Part shown: positions 29,086 to 37,158 of the stretch, piece after piece
How the letters are laid out: the number at the start of each line of letters is the position of its first letter
Position numbering within the stretch: position 1 is the stretch's first letter
Assembly (NCBI RefSeq): GCF_024399315.1
Contig: NZ_CP075170.1
Coordinates: 2,294,001 to 2,358,000, forward strand
DNA: 64,000 nucleotides
DNA from: Chryseobacterium sp. MA9
GTDB taxonomy: Bacteria; Bacteroidota; Bacteroidia; Flavobacteriales; Weeksellaceae
Direction: 5' to 3'
Notes under the pieces: generated by a model
Told to the model about the DNA's origin: nothing
Databases searched by the model: none
What the model saw: only the letters and a program-made list of their open reading frames with translations
Made by a program: the position numbers and the translations under genes

Positions 29086-30315
29086 TTACTCTGTTCTCAA
29101 TGCTTCAATCGGTTTGATTCTTGAAGCTCTGTATGCCGGTACAAATCCAGCAATCAATCCTGAAAAAATCAGTGCAATAAATGCCATAATAATAGCTCCC
29201 CAGCCTACGCTCGGACTTTTGATGAAAAACTCTTCAAGACTATTACCAATAAGACTTAATGTCAAAACCCCAATTCCTACTCCAACAAGCCCGGATACCA
29301 CTGTAATTACAACGCTTTCCTGAACAATTAGGCCTACAATTCCACTTGGTTTTGCCCCAATGGCTTTTCGTACTCCGATTTCTTTGGTTCTTTCTTTCAC
29401 GATATACACCATGATATTACTGATCCCGATAATCCCCGCAAGCAATGTCCCCAGACCAATAAATCCAACAATGGCTGTAAGAACTGCCATAAACGTAAAT
29501 GTATCATTCATGTTTTTGGCATTATTCCAGACACGAACTCCATTTTCATCATCAGGAGAAACATTTTTCCTGGCTTTCAATTTATCTTGCAGCTCATCAC
29601 CGTATTTTATGGCCTGATCCGGAGTCAACTTATCATTATATGTGATATATGCTATATTCACCGTATCAGAACCCTTTTTCATCTGCTGCAAGGTCGTAAT
29701 AGGAACTGTAATATGTCTTTCATCCCTGTCTCCTCCATCATCTGAAAAGACTCCGATCACCTTATACATCGTTCCATTAATATCCAGCTCTTTTCCAATG
29801 GGATTTCCATTTTTGATCAAATCCCGCTGAACCATTCTTCCAATTACTGCAACATTTAATTTCCTTGTCAAATCCATAGATGTCACATAACGACCATCAA
29901 TAATTTTTCTATTTTCAATAACCTGCTCCCCCGGCTCAGCACCATTGATCTGATAAAGACCGCTCTCTTTCCCATATTTCACCATTAAATTGGCGCTATA
30001 CCTAGGACTTGAAGGACCAGCTTTTTTCTTATCTGCATTAATCAAAAAATCATAGTCTGCGTTATTCATTGAAACATTTCTATCAGACTGTAAGCCCTTA
30101 TAAGCTAAAGTGGCTTTTCCTGTTGAAATAATAATAAGGTTTTTAGCATCTCCGGCAAATCCTTCAGAGAAAGCATTCTGAAGCCCTTTTCCAATTCCAA
30201 AAAGTACAATAAAAATAAACAGTCCCAAGGCTACTGTAAACCCTGAAAGTACCGTCCTAAGTACATTACTCCGGATAGAACTGAATATTTCCTGCCAACG
30301 ATCTAGGTCAAACAT
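29086..30315 (-). CDS. MacB-like ABC transporter permease (second subunit)
   Basis: This 409-residue paralogue of the neighbouring permease has the same layout: RWQEIFSSIRSNVLRTVLSG before the first helix, a periplasmic MacB_PCD domain, and three C-terminal FtsX helices with YIVKERTKEIGVRKAIGAKP and the ending IKPIEALRTE. The two proteins share the cytoplasmic coupling segment nearly residue for residue but differ in the periplasmic part, consistent with an asymmetric dimer. It is transcribed after the ATPase gene and before the second permease. Confidence 0.88.
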   Translation of the reverse strand: MFDLDRWQEIFSSIRSNVLRTVLSGFTVALGLFIFIVLFGIGKGLQNAFSEGFAGDAKNLIIISTGKATLAYKGLQSDRNVSMNNADYDFLINADKKKAGPSSPRYSANLMVKYGKESGLYQINGAEPGEQVIENRKIIDGRYVTSMDLTRKLNVAVIGRMVQRDLIKNGNPIGKELDINGTMYKVIGVFSDDGGDRDERHITVPITTLQQMKKGSDTVNIAYITYNDKLTPDQAIKYGDELQDKLKARKNVSPDDENGVRVWNNAKNMNDTFTFMAVLTAIVGFIGLGTLLAGIIGISNIMVYIVKERTKEIGVRKAIGAKPSGIVGLIVQESVVITVVSGLVGVGIGVLTLSLIGNSLEEFFIKSPSVGWGAIIMAFIALIFSGLIAGFVPAYRASRIKPIEALRTE

Positions 30316-30398
30316 TTTTTATTGGTATTAAAAGATTGAAAAATTTAAAGATTTAAAATTGAATCGTTAAATTTTCAAATTATCTTATTTTAAAATTG

Positions 30399-31088
30399 CT
30401 AAAGCACTATCTGCTTAATAAACTCATCACTTTCAATAACCCCGTCCTTCAGTATTACATTTCTTTTGGTTTGTGCAGCAACATCCGGTTCGTGGGTTAC
30501 GACGATGATTGTTTTTCCTTCGTTGTTGATATCCTGAAGAAGTTTCATAATATCATGAGTAGTTTTAGAGTCCAATGCTCCGGTAGGCTCATCTGCCAGT
30601 ACTACTTTTGGATTGGTAATCAAAGCTCTGGCAATAGCCACTCTTTGTTTCTGTCCTCCGGAAAGTTCACTCGGAAGATGGTTTGCCCATTGTGCCAGTC
30701 CTACTTTCTCCAGATATTCCATAGCTTTCTGATTTCGTTCTTTTCTCGGTACATTCTGATAGTACAGAGGAAGTGCTACATTTTCTAAAGCTGTTTTATA
30801 ATTGATAAGGTTAAAAGACTGAAAAATAAATCCTAAAAACCTGCTTCTGTATTCCGCAGCTTTTATTTCAGATAAATGTTCGATAGGAACTCCATCCAAT
30901 TCATAGGTTCCTGAATCTTTTTCATCCAGAATCCCAATAATATTAAGAAGCGTAGATTTTCCGGAACCGGAACTACCCATAATAGAAACAAACTCCCCTT
31001 CAGAAATATTCAGATTAATTCCTTTGAGAACATGAAGCTTGCTTTTCCCTGTATCGTATGACTTATTTAAATCCTGAATTACTAACAT
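30399..31088 (-). CDS. ABC transporter ATPase (MacB/LolD type)
   Basis: This 229-residue ATPase has Walker A GSSGSGKST (about residues 38-46), a Q-loop in FIFQSFNL, signature LSGGQKQR, Walker B KVVLADEPTGALD and the switch His in VVTHEPD. The length and motifs fit the MacB/LolD/FtsE class of ATPases that power mechanotransmission-type transporters. It is the first gene of the four-gene efflux operon (ATPase, two permeases, adaptor). The promoter should lie just before 31088; none was clear. Confidence 0.92.
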   Translation of the reverse strand: MLVIQDLNKSYDTGKSKLHVLKGINLNISEGEFVSIMGSSGSGKSTLLNIIGILDEKDSGTYELDGVPIEHLSEIKAAEYRSRFLGFIFQSFNLINYKTALENVALPLYYQNVPRKERNQKAMEYLEKVGLAQWANHLPSELSGGQKQRVAIARALITNPKVVLADEPTGALDSKTTHDIMKLLQDINNEGKTIIVVTHEPDVAAQTKRNVILKDGVIESDEFIKQIVL

Positions 31089-31297
31089 TAAGTGATGTAT
31101 GTTTTTATACCCAATAAGTAGATGATATTTTCAAATTGTTACAAGAATAAAAATTTATTCAAATATTTTTTTGTTTAATGATTTAAGCCTTTATTAATAA
31201 TGTTTTATATATTTTTGTTTAACTGTAACTTTAGATTTCCATGTATTTACCCTCAATATAGTGGCCTAGCCTATTATTCTAGCCAGTTTCATGTAAA

Positions 31298-31306
31298 TGT
31301 GGAAAA
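31298..31306 (-). promoter_or_regulatory. DnaA-box-like site (one mismatch)
   Basis: TTTTCCACA on the minus strand differs from the TTATCCACA consensus by one base. It lies 164 bases upstream of the perfect box and in the opposite orientation. Confidence 0.3.
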
Positions 31307-31469
31307 CTTTTCAGGCTAAAAGTCAGCCGATTAGTATTTACCCCTTTCAAAATCAGTTCTTTTTTTCGAACTTTGCTATTAGTTCTTTACAAGAAATATG
31401 AATTTGGGGAAGTGAATAACTTTAATTCACAACCTACAGATAAACAAAAAGTTAAGTATTTCCGGAACG

Positions 31470-31478
31470 TTATCCACA
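31470..31478 (+). promoter_or_regulatory. Perfect DnaA box upstream of nrdB
   Basis: TTATCCACA matches the DnaA consensus exactly and lies 35 bases before the nrdB ATG. DnaA control of ribonucleotide reductase genes is known in enterobacteria; a role here is inferred from position only. Confidence 0.45.
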
Positions 31479-31513
31479 GAGATCTAAATTATTTAATTAT
31501 AAAGATATTTAAT

Positions 31514-32488
31514 ATGGGAATTTTTGATAAAAGAGTAAGCTATAAGCCATTTGAATACCCGGAGGTTCTTCAATTTGTAGAGGCAATCAACAAATCGTTC
31601 TGGGTGCATTCGGAAGTGGACTTTACTGCAGATGTTCAGGATTTTCATTCGCAGTTGGAACCACATGAAAAGCACGCTGTGAAAAATGCGCTGTTAGCCA
31701 TTGCACAGATCGAGGTGTCTGTAAAGACATTCTGGGGAAATTTATACAACCACCTTCCAAAGCCGGAATTCAATGGATTAGGATCTACTTTTGCAGAATG
31801 CGAGTTCCGCCATTCTGAAGCATATTCCCGTTTATTAGAGGTATTAGGATATAATGATGAATTCCTTAACGTGATCGAAATTCCTGCTGTAAAAGGAAGA
31901 ATCGAGTTTTTAGGAAATGCTTTAAAGCATGCTAATTCTGCTACTCCAAAAGAATATGTTTCCGCTTTATTGTTGTTCAGTATTTTAGTGGAGAATGTTT
32001 CTCTTTTCTCGCAGTTTGCTATCATCCTTTCTTTCACAAGATTCAAAGGATTCATGAAAAATGTTTCCAATATCATCGCATGGACTTCAGTAGATGAGCA
32101 GATTCATGCTAATGCAGGAATCTACCTGATCAATAAAATCCGTGAGGAACAACCTGACTTATTAACAGACAGCGATATTGAAGATATCTACACTTTAGTA
32201 GATGAGTCTATCGCAAGAGAAGGAGATATCCTTAGCTGGATATTTGAATTAGGAGAAATTGATAATGTTTCCAAGGAAGACCTGTTGAACTTCATGAAAT
32301 ACCGTGTGGATGACAGCTTGAAGAAAATCAATATGAAAACAAGATACAACATCACTCCAGAGCAATACAAACCAATGGTATGGTTCGAAGAGGAAGTTTT
32401 CGCGAATTCATTAGATGATTTCTTTGCAAAAAGACCTGTAGACTATACGAAGCACGATAAAAGTATTACAGCAAACGATTTGTTTTAA
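31514..32488 (+). CDS. nrdB: Class I ribonucleotide reductase small (beta) subunit
   Basis: This 324-residue ferritin-like protein provides the radical for NrdA. Aligned by spacing with E. coli NrdB, the metal ligands are E67, E97, H100, E160, E195 and H198, and the radical tyrosine position is Y104 (EFRHSEAY). The first ligand is Glu where E. coli has Asp84, a feature of some other class I subclasses, while the tyrosine is kept. The ATG at 31514 (MGIFDKRVSYKPF) is chosen over an upstream TTG. There is no N-terminal ATP-cone. A small gene and nrdA follow on the same strand. Confidence 0.93.
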   Translation: MGIFDKRVSYKPFEYPEVLQFVEAINKSFWVHSEVDFTADVQDFHSQLEPHEKHAVKNALLAIAQIEVSVKTFWGNLYNHLPKPEFNGLGSTFAECEFRHSEAYSRLLEVLGYNDEFLNVIEIPAVKGRIEFLGNALKHANSATPKEYVSALLLFSILVENVSLFSQFAIILSFTRFKGFMKNVSNIIAWTSVDEQIHANAGIYLINKIREEQPDLLTDSDIEDIYTLVDESIAREGDILSWIFELGEIDNVSKEDLLNFMKYRVDDSLKKINMKTRYNITPEQYKPMVWFEEEVFANSLDDFFAKRPVDYTKHDKSITANDLF

Positions 32489-32495
32489 TACAGAG

Positions 32496-32515
32496 GCGCG
32501 AGCGAAGCGAGCGTC
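32496..32515. repeat. Short GC-rich direct repeat
   Basis: A 20-bp GC-rich patch in AT-rich surroundings contains GCGAGCGAA followed by GCGAGCG. It lies just after the nrdB stop. It looks like a fragment of a dispersed intergenic repeat; no hairpin or coding role is seen. Confidence 0.4.
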
Positions 32516-32596
32516 AAAGCAGTCAGTATTAGGATTATCCTTTTCTGATTAATAAATGGAATTGCTGTTCATTAATAAAGCACAAATACAGAAGAA

Positions 32597-32887
32597 ATGA
32601 TCAATGTAATAGTAAGCTATACGATAAACCCGGAATTTGTTCCAAACAATAAAACCAATATCCAAAAGTTTCTGGAAGATTTCAAAAATTTAGATACTTC
32701 CACTTTTGAATACAAAGTTTTTGTAAAGGAAGATGGTGTTACTTTTGTACATTATTCAAACTACATCAACGAAGAAGTTCAGCATGAAGTTTTGAATGTT
32801 CCGTCTTTTAAAGAATTTCAGAGATTAAGAGACGAAAGCGGGCTGAACGGTTCCCACAAAGTAGAAATTTTACAATCAATAATATAA
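32597..32887 (+). CDS. Small protein, possibly ferredoxin-fold (ABM-like), between nrdB and nrdA
   Basis: This 96-residue soluble protein has no signal peptide. Its predicted pattern of beta-alpha-beta-beta-alpha-beta (INVIVSYTI strand, NKTNIQKFLEDFKN helix, FEYKVFVKED and VTFVHYSNY strands, FKEFQRLRDES helix, HKVEILQSI strand) fits a dimeric ferredoxin-like barrel such as antibiotic biosynthesis monooxygenase or EthD proteins. No catalytic residues can be assigned. It lies 108 nt after nrdB and 55 nt before nrdA, on the same strand, and may be translated from the same message. Its link to nucleotide reduction is unknown. Confidence 0.6.
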   Translation: MINVIVSYTINPEFVPNNKTNIQKFLEDFKNLDTSTFEYKVFVKEDGVTFVHYSNYINEEVQHEVLNVPSFKEFQRLRDESGLNGSHKVEILQSII

Positions 32888-32895
32888 AAAAACAA

Positions 32896-32926
32896 AATTC
32901 CGGAGTGATTCTCTCATTCCGGAATT
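32896..32926 (+). promoter_or_regulatory. Strong hairpin 16 nt before nrdA
   Basis: AATTCCGGAGTGA and TCATTCCGGAATT form a 13-bp stem with one G-U pair and a 5-nt loop. No T-run follows on the plus strand, so it is not a standard terminator for the nrd message. Its position next to the nrdA start suggests an mRNA processing or attenuation role. On the minus strand it is followed by T residues. Confidence 0.6.
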
Positions 32927-32942
32927 CGAAAATATAACATCT

Positions 32943-34601
32943 ATGGAAGAGCAAAATTCAAATATATGGTGGCTCAATGAAGAGTCTGAGCAGATGCTGA
33001 ACAGAGGATATCTGTTGAAAGGTGAAACGGTAGACGGTGCTATCGACAGAATTACCACTGCCGCTGCAAAAAGGTTATACAAACCAGAGCTTCAACCGGC
33101 ATTCAAAGAGATGATCACAAAAGGATGGATCAGCTTCTCGTCTCCTGTATGGGCTAATATGGGAACAGAAAGAGGTCTTCCTATCTCATGTTTCAACGCT
33201 CACATTCCGGACAGCATCGAAGGGATTACTCATAAAATGGGTGAAGTCATCATGCAGACTAAAATTGGAGGTGGTACTTCAGGATATTTTGGAGAATTGA
33301 GAAACAGAGGAACAGCCGTAACTGATAACGGGAAGTCTTCAGGAGCAGTTTCATTCATGAAACTTTTTGATACTGCAATGGATGTTGTTTCTCAGGGAGG
33401 CGTAAGAAGAGGTGCTTTTGCTGCTTACCTAGATATTGACCACGGAGATATTGAAGAGTTTTTATCCATTAAAGATATCGGTAGCCCTATTCAGAACCTG
33501 TTTACCGGAGTATGCGTACCAGATTACTGGATGCAGGATATGATTGATGGTGATATGGAAAAACGTAAGGTTTGGGCAAGAGTATTGGAAAGCCGCCAGC
33601 AAAAAGGTCTTCCGTATATTTTCTTCACAGACAACGTGAACAGAAACAAGCCTCAGGTTTATAAAGATTTAGGAATGACGGTGAATGCAAGTAATCTTTG
33701 CTCTGAAATCATGCTTCCGTCTACGATGGAAGAATCTTTCATCTGCTGTCTGTCTTCCATGAACCTTGAACTGTATGATGAGTGGAAAGATACAGATGCT
33801 GTAAAATTAGCAGTATACTTCCTTGATGCTGTATTATCAGAGTTTATTGACAAAACTGAAGGCAACTACTATCTACAGGGAGCAAGAAATTTTGCAATGC
33901 GTCACAGAGCTCTTGGATTAGGAGTTTTAGGGTATCATTCTTATTTACAGAAAAATATGATTCCGTTTGAAAGCTTTGAGGCAACTCAATTCAATGCAAG
34001 AGCATTCAGACATATTAAAGAACAGGCTGAGCAGGCTTCAAGAGAGCTTGCCAACATCTACGGAGAACCGGAAGTATTGAAAGGGTACGGATTAAGAAAT
34101 ACCACAACAATGGCTATCGCTCCTACCACTTCAAGTTCTGCCATCTTAGGACAGACATCTCCGGGAATCGAGCCTTTCTCTTCTAACTATTATAAAGCAG
34201 GTCTTGCTAAAGGAAACTTTATGCGTAAGAACAAATACCTGGCAAAATTATTGAAAGAAAAAGGGCTGGATAACGAAGAAACGTGGAGAACAATTATGCT
34301 CAACCATGGATCTGTACAGCATCTGAATGAGCTTACTCCTGAAGAAAAGGCAGTATTCAAAACATTCAAGGAAATTTCTCCAATGGAAATTATCTCTCAG
34401 GCAGCACAGAGACAGCAATACATTGACCAGGCACAGTCGCTGAATCTTCAGATTCCTTCTACAATGCCTGTAAAAGATGTCAACTATCTTTATATTGAAG
34501 CTTGGAAAAAAGGAGTAAAAACACTTTACTACCAAAGAAGTTCATCTGTTTCAAAAGAAATGATGGTCAACTTCGTATCATGTTCAAGCTGTGAGGCATA
34601 G
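32943..34601 (+). CDS. nrdA: Class I ribonucleotide reductase large (alpha) subunit, short form without ATP-cone
   Basis: This 552-residue subunit reduces ribonucleoside diphosphates. Catalytic residues are visible: C83 in GLPISCFN, the NLCSE segment with the thiyl-radical Cys and active-site Glu, the partner Cys in CLSSMNL, the radical-transfer tyrosines in TLYYQRSSS, and the C-terminal shuttle pair in VSCSSCEA. The protein begins almost directly at the barrel N-domain. The roughly 90-residue ATP-cone of longer NrdA proteins (about 760 residues in E. coli) is absent, so dATP overall inhibition is not expected. It is the last gene before a strong terminator. Confidence 0.93.
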   Translation: MEEQNSNIWWLNEESEQMLNRGYLLKGETVDGAIDRITTAAAKRLYKPELQPAFKEMITKGWISFSSPVWANMGTERGLPISCFNAHIPDSIEGITHKMGEVIMQTKIGGGTSGYFGELRNRGTAVTDNGKSSGAVSFMKLFDTAMDVVSQGGVRRGAFAAYLDIDHGDIEEFLSIKDIGSPIQNLFTGVCVPDYWMQDMIDGDMEKRKVWARVLESRQQKGLPYIFFTDNVNRNKPQVYKDLGMTVNASNLCSEIMLPSTMEESFICCLSSMNLELYDEWKDTDAVKLAVYFLDAVLSEFIDKTEGNYYLQGARNFAMRHRALGLGVLGYHSYLQKNMIPFESFEATQFNARAFRHIKEQAEQASRELANIYGEPEVLKGYGLRNTTTMAIAPTTSSSAILGQTSPGIEPFSSNYYKAGLAKGNFMRKNKYLAKLLKEKGLDNEETWRTIMLNHGSVQHLNELTPEEKAVFKTFKEISPMEIISQAAQRQQYIDQAQSLNLQIPSTMPVKDVNYLYIEAWKKGVKTLYYQRSSSVSKEMMVNFVSCSSCEA

Positions 34602-34630
34602 GACCAAGTAATAAACACACTATATTTTAA

Positions 34631-34654
34631 AAAGCACACTTTTTAGTGTGCTTT
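34631..34654 (+). terminator. Terminator of nrdA
   Basis: AAAGCACACT and AGTGTGCTTT form a perfect 10-bp stem with a TTTT loop, followed by T residues, 30 nt after the nrdA stop. Confidence 0.9.
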
Positions 34655-34921
34655 TTTTATTTATCAGAGCTTTTGCAGGTCATTTATACCAAAAAAATCA
34701 AGAATTTTTTTTATCCCAAACTAAAAATCGGCATATAAAATCAATATTCTCCAAATAAAAACAACCCATAATACATTTTTATTAATAAATTTTACTTAAA
34801 ATAAAGGAATAAGTCTATATACACCTAAAATGGATTTTTTTCAAAAAAAAGAAATTATATTTACAACATTCGATTGTACACAAAGGGATTTGTAACATTA
34901 TCTGATAACTAAAACTCAAAT
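34655..34921. other. AT-rich intergenic region before the T9SS protein gene
   Basis: About 265 bases of AT-rich sequence with no coding potential. A TATATTTA sequence near 34857 resembles the TAnnTTTG element with one mismatch and may belong to the promoter of the gene at 34922. Confidence 0.4.
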
Positions 34922-37060
34922 ATGAAAAAACTTTTATTTACCTTATGGGTAAGCGGATTTTCTATCGCTTACTCTCAGAATCTGAATTTTTCTGATACAA
35001 AGTTTAAAGCTTTACTTCTAAGCTCAAACACTACCAACCAGATTGCACAGGATTTTAATGGAAATTCTATTGCCATAGATAATAACGGAGATGGAGAGAT
35101 CCAGCTTTCAGAAGCCCAACAGGTGAAAGTCCTAACGATCAGGTTAGATTCTGATCAGATGTATATTGATCCTAATGGTAGCCCATTTGATCCGAACAAT
35201 ATCAATATCACCTACTATAACAGCCATCTGCCGGACGGGATTTCGGATGCCATGCTGTTCTCCAATCTCGAGGAACTTTATTTTTGGAATACCAAGACTG
35301 CCAACATCAGCTTTACAAATAATACTAAAATCAAAAAAGTACAGGGAAGACCTTTCTATTATGACTTAACACAGGGAGGTCAATATATGGCTTCTCCTAT
35401 TAATCTTTCTTTTGATAACTGTTCAGGAATTCAGAATATTGCCGATATCACTGCCTATCAAATCTCTGGGAATATGTGGCACCCTGATGAAAATAGCTTA
35501 AGGATAAAAAACTGTCAGCAAATCAACAGTAATGCAGTTATTAGTTCTGCAGAGCTTAGAGAACTGTATATTGAGAATTCCAATATTCAAACACTTACAT
35601 TTGATTCCTGTACATTTTTGGAAAAGATTGCCGTTCCTAATCTGAATACTTTAATAAAAATTTCAGTAACAGGAGGTTTCAACGCTTTAGGGTATTCAAA
35701 TCAAAATATTGAGCTGATCGCCAATAATTGTACAAATCTGCAGGAGATCATTGCAAATACGGATCATTATGAATCAACAGGATCATATTTCTCCAAAGTA
35801 AACCTTAATGGCTGCTCTTCTTTAAAAAAAATAATGGGACTGAATGCTCCATCTATTGATTTCAGTACAGCAGGACTGATTAACCTTGAAGAATTAGACT
35901 GTTCTTTCTATAACAGATACATATACTCTACCACCTCCGGAATTTATTTCGGGGATGTGAATACATTAAACCTTGCAGGTCTTCCAAAACTAAAAACCCT
36001 GAAGGCCTTCAATCAAAAGATCACCAATACTATAAACTTCAGTACTGCACAAGCATTGAAAAGCATTGATCTCACCAATTCCTGCGGATATATGAATATG
36101 GTAAACACCAATAATCTTTCTCATTTGCATACCTTAAAAACGGATCGTTTTATGACCAATGGAACACAAGGGGCAAACAATCTTCAGAACATTTTCACTA
36201 AAAATTGTATTGCACTCACGAATTTTGCATTCGACAATAATAACGACTTAAGAAAACTTGATTTAGAAAACTGTCCGGGGCTGCAGAATTTATCAATCGG
36301 GTATATGTTTTCTAACTTAGAAGAGATCAACCTCTCCCAATGTACCGGGCTTAAAGATATTGTGGTAAGCAATACAAAAATATCCACTCTGGATACCAAA
36401 GACTGTGTTTCTCTGCAATCATTGAGTCTGTCCTACAATGAACTCCTTGCTTCAGTCAATACATCAAATAATACAAATTTAGAATCATTAACATTGGCAA
36501 ATCTGCCTTTGCTTACCCAGGTCAACACTTCCGATAATATTAATCTGAAGAATGTACACTTTAATACCTGCCCTCAGATTGCACAGCATGATTTTTCCAC
36601 ATCATCACATCTGGAATCCGTTACCTTATGGAATATGTCTAATCTCACTTCTGTTAATCTGAGAAATGGATCTATAGAAGATCTCGTTGATTTCACCAAT
36701 AACAACTCTAATTTATCAGTTTGTGTAGATGATGCTCAACTTAATGAACTTCAGACAATGTATCCTGATATCACATTTACTACGAACTGCAGCAATTCTT
36801 TCCTGAAGAGTGACAACACAAACTTCAATATAAAACAGGTCAAAGTTTTCCCTAATCCGGTAAAAGATATCTTGCAGATAAGCTCCGATACTTCTATAAA
36901 AAATATAAAACTTATTGATTATCAAGAAAGAATTATTTTGGACAGAAACTTCAATCAGCCTATTATAAATATTGATCTTTCAGGCTATCCTACTGCCGTT
37001 TATCTCATAAAAATTACTACTGATAAAACTCAGGTTACCAAAAAAATCATTAAAAAATAA
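34922..37060 (+). CDS. Secreted leucine-rich-repeat-like protein with T9SS type A sorting domain
   Basis: This 712-residue protein has a signal peptide (MKKLLFTLWVSGFSIAYSQ). Next comes an EF-hand-like calcium loop (DNNGDGEIQLSEA, about residues 57-69). A long array of irregular leucine-rich repeats follows, of the LxxLxLxxCxxLxxL type, for example LRKLDLENCPGLQNLSI. The C-terminal type IX secretion sorting domain has VFPNPVKDILQIS and ends YLIKITTDKTQVTKKIIKK. It would be exported by T9SS and anchored or released at the cell surface, probably as an adhesin or binding protein. It is monocistronic with its own terminator. Confidence 0.85.
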   Translation: MKKLLFTLWVSGFSIAYSQNLNFSDTKFKALLLSSNTTNQIAQDFNGNSIAIDNNGDGEIQLSEAQQVKVLTIRLDSDQMYIDPNGSPFDPNNINITYYNSHLPDGISDAMLFSNLEELYFWNTKTANISFTNNTKIKKVQGRPFYYDLTQGGQYMASPINLSFDNCSGIQNIADITAYQISGNMWHPDENSLRIKNCQQINSNAVISSAELRELYIENSNIQTLTFDSCTFLEKIAVPNLNTLIKISVTGGFNALGYSNQNIELIANNCTNLQEIIANTDHYESTGSYFSKVNLNGCSSLKKIMGLNAPSIDFSTAGLINLEELDCSFYNRYIYSTTSGIYFGDVNTLNLAGLPKLKTLKAFNQKITNTINFSTAQALKSIDLTNSCGYMNMVNTNNLSHLHTLKTDRFMTNGTQGANNLQNIFTKNCIALTNFAFDNNNDLRKLDLENCPGLQNLSIGYMFSNLEEINLSQCTGLKDIVVSNTKISTLDTKDCVSLQSLSLSYNELLASVNTSNNTNLESLTLANLPLLTQVNTSDNINLKNVHFNTCPQIAQHDFSTSSHLESVTLWNMSNLTSVNLRNGSIEDLVDFTNNNSNLSVCVDDAQLNELQTMYPDITFTTNCSNSFLKSDNTNFNIKQVKVFPNPVKDILQISSDTSIKNIKLIDYQERIILDRNFNQPIINIDLSGYPTAVYLIKITTDKTQVTKKIIKK

Positions 37061-37087
37061 GTATTTTCGATACAATTATTTCCATTA

Positions 37088-37116
37088 AAAATCATAGAAA
37101 ATTCTATGATTTTTTT
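37088..37116 (+). terminator. Terminator of the T9SS protein gene
   Basis: AAAATCATAGAA and TTCTATGATTTT form an inverted repeat followed by a T-run, 27 nt after the stop codon. Confidence 0.8.
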
Positions 37117-37158
37117 GGTTTATATTTGTGTTTATTGTTTAATACCAAAACTACAGAT

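Larger units (their letters stand above)
31089..31513. other. Divergent intergenic region between efflux operon and nrdB
   Basis: About 425 bases without a supported gene. It contains a perfect DnaA box (31470-31478) and a one-mismatch box in the opposite orientation (31298-31306). Several AT-rich -7-like sequences occur but none has a matching -33 element. An in-frame extension of nrdB from a TTG at 31373 encodes residues with no family resemblance, so the stretch is best read as leader and promoter. Confidence 0.55.

Noticed and set aside
31373..31513. A 47-codon N-terminal extension of nrdB as an ATP-cone
   Set aside because: It begins at TTG, is far shorter than an ATP-cone, has none of its motifs, and covers the DnaA box.
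31089..31513. Chromosomal origin because of DnaA boxes
   Set aside because: Only one perfect and one near-perfect box, with no cluster, no dnaA or other origin genes nearby.
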